From positions 1 to 43,194 of the IMG/VR virus record IMGVR_UViG_3300028829_004643: a stretch of 43,194 nt of DNA; one strand, written 5' to 3'. Shown piece by piece: positions 36,539-43,194 of this stretch. Within the stretch, counting starts at the first letter, position 1. Every line of letters starts with the position of its first letter. The notes beneath the pieces were generated by a model that was not told the DNA's origin, did not search any database, and saw nothing but the letters and a program-made list of their open reading frames with translations. Made by a program: the position numbers and the translations under genes. This DNA is from a virus.

Positions 36539-37183
36539 ATGGGAATTAAATTTACTAATGCAGCAGGATCAGCAAAACGACGACAAATCGACCAGTACAC
36601 GTACAAGAATGGTTCTAATTCTGTTCGTATCTTTGGTGATTTGCTTCCTCGCTATATCTACTGGGTAAAGGGCGAGAACGACAAGAACCTTCCAATGGAA
36701 GATCTGTCTTTTAGCAGAGAAACTGAGCGTCGAGACACTAACGAGAAAGATTGGGTAAAAGTATACTACCCTGATCTTCAAGCTAGTTGGTCTTACTCTA
36801 TTCAATGTATTGACTTGCAAGACGGCAATGTTAAAGTATTGAATCTAAAGAAGAAGTTGATGGAGCAGATCCTTCAGGCAGCAAAAGAATTGGGCGATCC
36901 TTGTGATCCCGATGCTGGCTGGGAAGTACATTTTGAGCGAAAGAAGAACGGTCCTCACGTATACAACGTAGAGTACACTCTCGACCAAATTAAGTGCTTC
37001 AAGAATACTAAGCCTATGACTGATGCTCAGAAAGAGGCTATGGGTGCTGCAACTCCTATTGACGAGCTTCTACCACGACCAAGTGAAGATGCTCAGAAAG
37101 AACTGCTTGAGCGTATTACTACTGGTGCTAAGCCAGAAGAAAATACTGATGACACTGTTGACGCGATGTTCGATGTATCATGA
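36539..37183 (+). CDS. gp32-like single-stranded DNA-binding protein, 214 aa
   Basis: NSVRIFGDLLPRYIYWVKGEND and WVKVYYPDLQASWSYSIQCIDLQDG (about 75-100) match marine phage gp32/SSB relatives, and the C-terminus is an acidic DDTVDAMFDVS tail like those that recruit replication proteins. Coats unwound DNA for replication and recombination. AAGGA lies upstream. ATGA overlap with SbcD. Confidence 0.78.
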   Translation: MGIKFTNAAGSAKRRQIDQYTYKNGSNSVRIFGDLLPRYIYWVKGENDKNLPMEDLSFSRETERRDTNEKDWVKVYYPDLQASWSYSIQCIDLQDGNVKVLNLKKKLMEQILQAAKELGDPCDPDAGWEVHFERKKNGPHVYNVEYTLDQIKCFKNTKPMTDAQKEAMGAATPIDELLPRPSEDAQKELLERITTGAKPEENTDDTVDAMFDVS

Positions 37184-38139
37184 TACTGTTCACAGCAGAC
37201 TGGCACATTAAGTTAGGACAAAAGAACGTACCTATAAACTGGGCACGTAATCGCTATAATATGTTCTTTGAGCAGATTAGAGGTCTTGAAAAAATGTGCA
37301 ATATGCACATCATAGGGGGCGATTTATTTGATCGCCTACCTAATATGGAAGAGCTAGAAATTTACTTTAAGTTTATTAGGGACGTAAAAATCCCTACTAT
37401 AATTTATGATGGTAATCACGAAGCTACAAAGAAGAATAAAACCTTCTTTACTAGTCTTAAACAGGTATCGAGGGATATAAATCCTTTAGTACATATCATA
37501 GACGTTTCTTACGTAGATGAAGACTATGGTTTCGGAATTCTTCCGTACGCAGATTTGCATAGAAAAGAATCTGTAGAAAAGTTTGATTTTAGTAATCCTT
37601 TGTTTACTCATGTTAGGGGTGAAATACCTCCTCACGTGACAGCAGAGGTTGACTTAACGAGATTTGAAGATTTTCCTGTAGTATTTGCAGGAGATCTTCA
37701 TTCTCATACTAATACTCAAAGAAACATTGTTTATCCAGGTAGTCCTATGACTACTTCTTTTCATAGAAGTAAAGTAACTACTGGATACATACTGATAAAT
37801 CCCCATACTTGGGGATGGCAGTGGGAACCTTTCGATCTTCCCCAATTACTCAGGAAAACTATTAGTTCTCCTGATGAAATGATAGCAGGAGACTATGACC
37901 ATATAATCTACGAGCTAGAGGGAGATTTAGGAGATTTGGCAAATGTTAAAGCTACTGAATTACTTGATAAGAAAGTAGTAAAAAGAAGTTCTGAGGCAGC
38001 ACTCTTACTTAATAAAGAGATGACTATAGGACAGGAGTTAGTAGAATATCTAACTTATATTCTAGAGATACCAGAGAGTAAAATACCAGACGTTATAGGG
38101 ATATTTAATGATTACACTAAAGACCTTGAAATGGAGTAA
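37180..38139 (+). CDS. SbcD/Mre11-like nuclease subunit, 319 aa
   Basis: Metallophosphoesterase motifs in order: FTADWHIK (D6, H8), IIGGDLFDR, YDGNHEA, a His in THVRGE and VFAGDLHSH. These bind two Mn2+ ions and cleave DNA ends or hairpins with the SbcC ATPase encoded next. T5 D12 and T4 gp47 are the phage parallels. Confidence 0.9.
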   Translation: MILFTADWHIKLGQKNVPINWARNRYNMFFEQIRGLEKMCNMHIIGGDLFDRLPNMEELEIYFKFIRDVKIPTIIYDGNHEATKKNKTFFTSLKQVSRDINPLVHIIDVSYVDEDYGFGILPYADLHRKESVEKFDFSNPLFTHVRGEIPPHVTAEVDLTRFEDFPVVFAGDLHSHTNTQRNIVYPGSPMTTSFHRSKVTTGYILINPHTWGWQWEPFDLPQLLRKTISSPDEMIAGDYDHIIYELEGDLGDLANVKATELLDKKVVKRSSEAALLLNKEMTIGQELVEYLTYILEIPESKIPDVIGIFNDYTKDLEME

Positions 38140-39910
38140 CTGCTTCTCTTATGGAGCAGATAACTCTGTAGACTTGTCTGACCAAAAAATTACTCAAATC
38201 TTGGGGACTAACGGGGTGGGCAAATCGTCCATCCCGTTAATTCTTGAAGAAGTATTGTTTAATAAAAATTCTAAAGGTATTAAGAAAGTAGATATACCGA
38301 ATAGAATGTTTAATGATGGGTACTCCATAAACCTAACATTTTATAAGAATACTGATCGCTATGAGATTGATTTGCATCGGAAAGCATCTATCAAAGTAAA
38401 ACTATTGAAAAATGCAGAAGATATAAGTAGTCATACAGCGACCAATACTTACAAGACTATAGAAGAAATTTTAGGAATTGACTTTAAAACATTTTCGCAG
38501 ATTGTATATCAAAATACAAATGCCAGTTTAAACTTCTTAACAGCAACAGATTCTAACAGAAAGAAATTTCTTATAGATTTGCTGGGCTTAGAGAAGTACA
38601 TACATATTTTTGATTTGTTTAAAGGTGTTTCACGAGAAGTAGATGCTGAGTACGCAAGGATTGAAGGTAAGGTAAATACCATTGAAAAATGGTTGCAAAA
38701 TAACCGACTGACCGATACTACCCCAAAGGGTATCGAAGATTTACCTAAAATGTCGGAAGAAGAACAGGATGAAATCAGTCATCTTATAGCTGAAATTAAA
38801 AATATTTCGACTTCAAATAGAAAAATTTCCACCAATAATAAATACAAAGAAATGCTAAAAAGTATTGACGTGGATAAGGCTAGAGAAAACGTAGCTGATA
38901 AAGAGTTACAAAGCTATGATTCTTTACAAAGCGAGGTTGGCTCTCTAAATGCGCAGATTAATATCGCAAAAGATGCGATAAACAAGTTTCTTAGTCTAGG
39001 AAATGAGTGCCCTTCCTGTGGGCAAGAGGTACAAGAAGGCTTCAAGGATTCTCATATCACAAAACATAAAGCTGATATTTATACATGGCAAGTGCAGAGG
39101 GACAAGCTAGGAAAGAATATCACTTCTATTAGAGAAGATAATGCTGTATTTACTAACAGTACAAATACTATTAAAGAATGGGAAAGACTGTTTAGTCAAA
39201 TAGATAGACAAATAGGGTCAGAACTGTTAGATGAGTATGAGTTACAGTCAAAACTAACAACTTTGCAAGATAAAGCTAGAGAAAAGCAGGAACAGATAAA
39301 TGCTATTGTTAAGTTAAATCAGGCGTCTGTGGCACATAATGCTAAGATTAATGTTATTAGTGAACAAACAAAAGAGTTTGAAGAGCAACTGGCAGCTATC
39401 CAAGATTCCTTCGTAAAAGCAGATGCTCTAAGAAGCAATTTGGAAATTCTTAAAAAAGCATTTAGTACAAATGGACTTATCGCTTACAAGATAGAAAATC
39501 TAGTAAAAGAACTAGAAGTAGTAACTGGCGATTACTTAGCGGAACTTTCCGATGGAAGGTTCACACTCAATTTTACAGTATCAAATGATAAGTTAAATGT
39601 TGAGATAACTGATAACGGTAATACAGTAGATATTCTAGCACTTTCTTCTGGGGAACTAGCACGAGTAAATACAGCTACTCTGCTGGGTATTCGTAAGATT
39701 ATGAATAGTTTATCATCAAGTCAAATAAATGTGTTGTTTCTTGATGAAGTTATTACTGTGTTGGATGATCAAGGCAGAGAAAAATTAGTAGAGGTATTAT
39801 TAGAAGAAGAACTTAATACTTATTTAGTAAGCCATGGATGGTCTCATCCCTTACTAGAAAAGCTCGAAGTTCAGAAGTATGATAATATTAGTAGGTTAGT
39901 AAATGGTTGA
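38108..39910 (+). CDS. SbcC/Rad50-like ATPase subunit, 600 aa
   Basis: Walker A GTNGVGKSS (about 33-41), Q-loop region SQIVYQNT, coiled coils either side of a zinc hook CPSCGQ (Cys 301 and 304), ABC signature LSSGELA (about 512-518) and Walker B VLFLDEVITVLDD. Overlaps SbcD by 32 bases. The complex processes double-strand ends in phage replication and recombination; T5 D13 and T4 gp46 are parallels. Confidence 0.91.
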   Translation: MITLKTLKWSNCFSYGADNSVDLSDQKITQILGTNGVGKSSIPLILEEVLFNKNSKGIKKVDIPNRMFNDGYSINLTFYKNTDRYEIDLHRKASIKVKLLKNAEDISSHTATNTYKTIEEILGIDFKTFSQIVYQNTNASLNFLTATDSNRKKFLIDLLGLEKYIHIFDLFKGVSREVDAEYARIEGKVNTIEKWLQNNRLTDTTPKGIEDLPKMSEEEQDEISHLIAEIKNISTSNRKISTNNKYKEMLKSIDVDKARENVADKELQSYDSLQSEVGSLNAQINIAKDAINKFLSLGNECPSCGQEVQEGFKDSHITKHKADIYTWQVQRDKLGKNITSIREDNAVFTNSTNTIKEWERLFSQIDRQIGSELLDEYELQSKLTTLQDKAREKQEQINAIVKLNQASVAHNAKINVISEQTKEFEEQLAAIQDSFVKADALRSNLEILKKAFSTNGLIAYKIENLVKELEVVTGDYLAELSDGRFTLNFTVSNDKLNVEITDNGNTVDILALSSGELARVNTATLLGIRKIMNSLSSSQINVLFLDEVITVLDDQGREKLVEVLLEEELNTYLVSHGWSHPLLEKLEVQKYDNISRLVNG

Positions 39911-40343
39911 TTCTAGAGCTAAAGGTGCACGAGGAGAATACGCAGTAAGAGACTTGCTTCGAGAAAAAACAGGTCATAAGTTTGAACGAGTACCTAGCTC
40001 TGGTGCTCTTTCTTACCTTAAAGGCGATCTATATGTACCTAATAAAAGAAATCACTTCTGCATAGAAGTTAAAAACTATGATAAAAGTCCAATGTCAGAT
40101 AAAATCTTTACTAATAAGACTAATCATTTGATCGGATGGTGGACTAAGATAGTAGAACAAGCAACTGCAAGAGATTTATCTCCTCTGTTGTTTTTTAAAT
40201 ACACTCGATCTAAAGTTTTTGTGGTTGCTCCCGAGAAGCCAGAAAATACTAGATATACTTATATATCATGGCTTGATTGCTACGTTATGTTAGCCGAAGA
40301 GTGGTTAGATAATGAGACCCAGGAGTGGATATATGAACTTTAG
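39903..40343 (+). CDS. PD-(D/E)XK nuclease, Holliday-junction-resolvase-like, 146 aa
   Basis: RAKGARGEYAVRDLL (conserved Glu near residue 12), FERVPSSGALSYLKGDLYVP (Asp near 42) and FCIEVKNY (E-x-K near 54-56) give the catalytic order of Hjc/RecB-like endonucleases. Cleavage of branched DNA fits the neighbouring SbcCD and flap exonuclease. ATG overlaps sbcC by 8 bases. Confidence 0.78.
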   Translation: MVDSRAKGARGEYAVRDLLREKTGHKFERVPSSGALSYLKGDLYVPNKRNHFCIEVKNYDKSPMSDKIFTNKTNHLIGWWTKIVEQATARDLSPLLFFKYTRSKVFVVAPEKPENTRYTYISWLDCYVMLAEEWLDNETQEWIYEL

Positions 40344-41184
40344 TAATAAAATAATAGGGAAAGACAATAACAATGTTCTAGTTGTCGACTCTATGAATTT
40401 AGCTTTTAGATGGAAACACCAAGGCAAGACAGACTTTGAATATGAGTATCTAAGAACCGTGGAGAGTTTAGCTCAGTCTTATGATTGTGGCAACATTATA
40501 ATCACAGCTGACCAAGGTAAAAGCTCTTACAGGTTAGATTTATGCTCAGAATACAAAGCAAATAGAGCAGAGAAATATAAGGACCAAACAGAAAAAGAAA
40601 AAGAAGAAATGAGGAAGTTCTTTGAAGAATATGAACAAACTCTAGAGGCTTTATCTAAAGAATATTTGGTTCTTAGACGCGCAAAGGTAGAGGCAGACGA
40701 TATAGCTGCTTATATATGCAAACACCGAGAAAAATTTGGTATAGAAAATATTTGGCTAATATCTAGTGATAGAGACTGGGACTTAATGATAAATGAATAT
40801 GTCTCAAGATTTTCTACAGTTACTCGGAAGGAAACAACTTTATATAATTGGGACGAGTTTTTCGATTTTCCAATAGAAGACTATATTAGTTTTAAAGTTT
40901 TGACTGGAGATAAAGGAGATAATGTAGAAGGTATCCCTTCTATTGGCCCGAAGAGAGCTACTGATTTATTAAATCAGTATAAAACTGCTTTTGATATTTA
41001 TGATAACATTCCGATACCCGGAAGTTATAAGTTTATTCAGAATCTCAATGCAAACAAAGAAAGATTATTGTTAAATTATGAATTAATGGATTTGTTGGGG
41101 TATTGCGAAGAAGCAATTCAACATCCAGGACACTCTCTACAAGAAGTAGACGGTGAAATAGAGGGTTATTTGAATGGAAGTTAA
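40333..41184 (+). CDS. 5'-3' flap/exonuclease (T5 D15/RNase H-like), 283 aa
   Basis: VLVVDSMNLAFRW (first Asp), VEADDIAAYI, ISSDRDWDLM and LTGDKGDNVEGIPSIGPKRA, the last combining metal ligands with the helix-hairpin-helix (H3TH) that grips DNA. Removes RNA primers and flaps, a job the polymerase here lacks. The ATG at 40333 follows GGAG; the frame is open upstream. Confidence 0.87.
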   Translation: MNFSNKIIGKDNNNVLVVDSMNLAFRWKHQGKTDFEYEYLRTVESLAQSYDCGNIIITADQGKSSYRLDLCSEYKANRAEKYKDQTEKEKEEMRKFFEEYEQTLEALSKEYLVLRRAKVEADDIAAYICKHREKFGIENIWLISSDRDWDLMINEYVSRFSTVTRKETTLYNWDEFFDFPIEDYISFKVLTGDKGDNVEGIPSIGPKRATDLLNQYKTAFDIYDNIPIPGSYKFIQNLNANKERLLLNYELMDLLGYCEEAIQHPGHSLQEVDGEIEGYLNGS

Positions 41185-42949
41185 GGTAGATCTCAGTAGA
41201 GACAAACTGCTATCAGAGTTCAGTTTTAAAACTCTGAAAGATAGATATTTAATAGAGGGAGAAACATCCCCTCAGCACGCTTTCGCACGTGCGGCGAAAG
41301 CATTTGCTTCAAACGAAGAACACGCACAAAGATTGTACGACTACGCTAGTAACTTATGGTTTATGTTTTCCACACCAGTATTATCGAACGGTGGAACAGA
41401 TAGAGGTTTACCTATATCCTGCTTTCTCAACTATGTCGATGATTCTAGGACTGGTATCACAGACCATTATACGGAAAACGCCTTTCTATCTTCCGTTGGG
41501 GGAGGAATTGGAGGAAACTGGTCAAATCTTAGGTCTGTAGGAAGTAAAACTTCTCGGGGATCAGAAAGTACCGGAGTAATTCCTTTTTTGAAGGTTGTAG
41601 ATGCAGAAATGTTAGCGTTCTCACAAGGAATAACACGAAGAGGTAGTTATGCGGCATATTTGGACATATCTCACCCAGAGGTCGAAGAATTTCTCGATGT
41701 TCGTAAGCCTACAGGCGGCGACATTAATAGAAAGTCTACTAATTTGCATCATGGTATCGTTGTTAGCAATAAATTTATGGAGCTAATAGAAGCCGCTACT
41801 AAAATAGAAGGGTTCGACGATAGCTGGGATCTTATTGATCCTCACTCGAAGCAAGTAAAGAAAACAGTTTCAGCAAAAACACTGTGGGTAAAACTAATAC
41901 AGAACAGAGTGGAGACAGGCGAACCTTATATTATGTTCGGAGATACCGTACAAGATAGCTTGCCTGATTTTCAGAAAGAGATGGGCCTTAAAGTTCATCA
42001 CTCTAACCTTTGTTCTGAGATTACTCTCGCAACAAACGAAGAAAGAACAGCAGTATGCTGTCTATCAAGCGTAAATTTAGAGGAATTTGATACATGGTCA
42101 CAAGACCCTATGTTTATTAGTGATCTTGTTGAAATGCTAGACAATGTATTAGAATATTTTATTAACAATGCACCGCCCGAGTTAGAAAAGGCTATAAGGA
42201 GTGCGGTGAACGAACGGTCCATCGGACTAGGAGCTATGGGATTCCATGCGTATTTACAAAGAATCAATATTGCTTTTGAAAGCCCTATGGCAAAAGGTCG
42301 CAATCTTCGTATTTTTAGGCATATTAAAGAGCACGCTGTGGCTGCTACAAAGCGGCTTGCGAGTGAGCGAGGCGATGCCCCCGATGCGGAAGGTCATGGG
42401 ATACGTAATAGTCATCTTTTGGCTATTGCTCCTAATGCCTCTAGTAGCATTATCTGTGGCAACACTAGCCCTAGTATTGAGCCTTACAGGGCTAATGCAT
42501 TTGCTCAAAAAACTAAGTCAGGTACTAGTCTACAGAAAAACGAATACTTAGAAGCTATGTTGCAAGAAATTGACATGGATACAGAAGAAGTTTGGAAAGA
42601 TATTACGACAAATGGTGGATCTGTTCAACACCTTGATTTTCTTGACGACTGGACAAAAGAAGTGTTTAAGACAGCTGTAGAAATAGACCAGCGATGGATT
42701 ATTGAAATGGCAGCGGATCGGCAGGAGTATGTCTGTCAAAGTCAGTCTTTAAATGTGTTTTTCCCCGCTAATGTCTCAAAAGCAGAACTTCATTCTATAC
42801 ATATGATGGCTTGGAAGAAGAAAGTAAAAACCCTTTACTATCTACGAAGCGAAGCATATCGAAGAGCAGAAACTGTATCTGATGAAGTTCTTAGACAAAG
42901 AATTTTTGAATCTATGGATGATGAGGGGTGTTTAGCTTGTGAAGGATAA
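41174..42949 (+). CDS. nrdA: Class I ribonucleotide reductase large subunit, 591 aa
   Basis: Redox Cys at 83 (PISCFL), NLCSEI with the thiyl Cys 280 (N278, E282), redox Cys at 295 or 296 (AVCCLSSV), radical-transfer Tyr 555 and 556 (TLYYLR), and a C-terminal CLAC (586-589) for reduction by thioredoxin or glutaredoxin. At 591 residues it is shorter than E. coli NrdA because the N-terminal ATP-cone is missing, so overall-activity inhibition by dATP would be absent. The NrdB partner is not in the window; it may lie to the right. Confidence 0.9.
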   Translation: MEVKVDLSRDKLLSEFSFKTLKDRYLIEGETSPQHAFARAAKAFASNEEHAQRLYDYASNLWFMFSTPVLSNGGTDRGLPISCFLNYVDDSRTGITDHYTENAFLSSVGGGIGGNWSNLRSVGSKTSRGSESTGVIPFLKVVDAEMLAFSQGITRRGSYAAYLDISHPEVEEFLDVRKPTGGDINRKSTNLHHGIVVSNKFMELIEAATKIEGFDDSWDLIDPHSKQVKKTVSAKTLWVKLIQNRVETGEPYIMFGDTVQDSLPDFQKEMGLKVHHSNLCSEITLATNEERTAVCCLSSVNLEEFDTWSQDPMFISDLVEMLDNVLEYFINNAPPELEKAIRSAVNERSIGLGAMGFHAYLQRINIAFESPMAKGRNLRIFRHIKEHAVAATKRLASERGDAPDAEGHGIRNSHLLAIAPNASSSIICGNTSPSIEPYRANAFAQKTKSGTSLQKNEYLEAMLQEIDMDTEEVWKDITTNGGSVQHLDFLDDWTKEVFKTAVEIDQRWIIEMAADRQEYVCQSQSLNVFFPANVSKAELHSIHMMAWKKKVKTLYYLRSEAYRRAETVSDEVLRQRIFESMDDEGCLACEG

Positions 42950-43101
42950 AACATTAAAATTAATGATACTTATAGGCATTGGACTAGGTCTTGTGCTTTC
43001 CGCGTGTCAAACGACAGATCCAGAACCTTTTATTCTGGGAGACGAAGTGGAGCCACCTCGTGGGTGTGTAGAAGCTCGTAAAAGAGGAGTAGATTGTTGA
43101 G
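42939..43101 (+). CDS. Small lipoprotein with apparent one-base shift near its end, about 53 aa
   Basis: GTG start overlapping the nrdA stop. A hydrophobic signal (MILIGIGLGLVL) ends in a lipobox LSAC, so the mature protein would start at Cys 23. The frame passes an A5 run (43080-43084) and then has no stop before the window edge. Reading one base ahead after the run gives RGVDC and a stop at 43099-43101 in a TTGA overlap with the next gene. Ending RKRGVDC fits the Cys-ending tails I recall of such phage lipoproteins, so a one-A indel or real frameshift is likely. Confidence 0.6.
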
Positions 43102-43194
43102 AGAAGATTTAAAAAAGATACTAGTAGGGGTATTAGCACAGGCTCATGCAGAGCATATTTACATACCAGATAAAGAGCAGTACGGGCTAAGAGA
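43098..43194 (+). CDS. Start of an unidentified gene, cut by the right edge
   Basis: A TTG start with GGAG seven bases upstream overlaps the expected lipoprotein stop (TTGA). The visible 32 residues are helical (REDLKKILVGVLAQAHAEHI) and unrecognised; too little to classify. Confidence 0.5.

Noticed and set aside
1-43194. tRNA, rRNA, CRISPR array, insertion sequence or integrase
   Set aside because: I found no cloverleaf with a CCA-type end, no regular spaced repeats, no transposase and no tyrosine or serine recombinase motifs; only by-eye inspection was possible.

Overview
The window is 43 kb of a tailed double-stranded DNA phage (Caudoviricetes), most likely marine, infecting a Gram-negative host. 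It is tightly packed: most neighbouring genes overlap by 4 bases (ATGA, GTGA or TTGA) or a little more, and start codons are often GTG or TTG. I see no rRNA, tRNA, CRISPR array or integrase, and no terminase, portal, capsid or tail genes, so the virion morphogenesis genes must lie outside. Many genes (PhoH, Hsp20, ThyX, MazG-like, 2OG-Fe(II) oxygenases, gp32-like ssDNA-binding protein, class I NrdA, FkbM methyltransferases) are typical of marine phages. Other replication features (NAD-dependent DNA ligase in two polypeptides, SbcC/SbcD pair, flap exonuclease, family A polymerase) recall T5.

Layout. (1) 1-1010, plus strand: three small genes, two of them SANT/HTH-like, ending at a strong terminator. 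(2) 1011-1560: no plus-strand gene, but a minus-strand unit with its own promoter, about 284 nt of nested hairpins and its own terminator, a candidate phage small RNA. (3) 1564-13669, minus strand: successive operons, each with a near-consensus sigma70 promoter. From right to left they hold an FkbM methyltransferase, MazG-like and DUF3310-like proteins; small conserved proteins, a second FkbM methyltransferase and a tandem-duplicated small gene; a roughly 280-nt structured leader followed by very basic small proteins; a run of signal-peptide proteins, some fimbria-like; a long chain of micro-genes encoding membrane or coiled-coil peptides; a lysis group (EF-hand membrane protein, DUF1353-like protein, holin-like peptide, SleB-type hydrolase); and a zinc metallopeptidase operon. 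(4) 13697-13794: divergent promoters. (5) 13897-20364, plus strand: Hsp20, T4-type lysozyme and a surface-glycan cassette (two DUF115-like proteins, a capsule-synthesis-like protein, three glycosyltransferases, a DUF6445-like oxygenase, a cupin and a 31-residue ferredoxin-like peptide). (6) 20379-43194, plus strand: nucleotide metabolism and replication: ThyX, regulators, split ligase, DnaB-like helicase, two tandem oxygenases, primase, DNA polymerase, PhoH, UvsW/D10-like helicase, ssDNA-binding protein, SbcD/SbcC, PD-(D/E)XK nuclease, flap exonuclease, NrdA and a small lipoprotein.

Transcription appears to use host sigma70 polymerase. I located a dozen complete promoters, nearly all with TTGAC[A/T], 17 bp and TATAAT, often preceded by an A-rich stretch and TTC. 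The most interesting points are the structured minus-strand RNA at 1203-1486; the ligase split around a GIY-YIG-like gene and an oxygenase; a terminator inside the SleB signal-peptide codons; a family of SANT-like regulators including a four-repeat member; the micro-gene chains; the ferredoxin-like mini-protein; and the exported fimbria-like cassette. Family names rest on motif recognition by eye; no database search was run.
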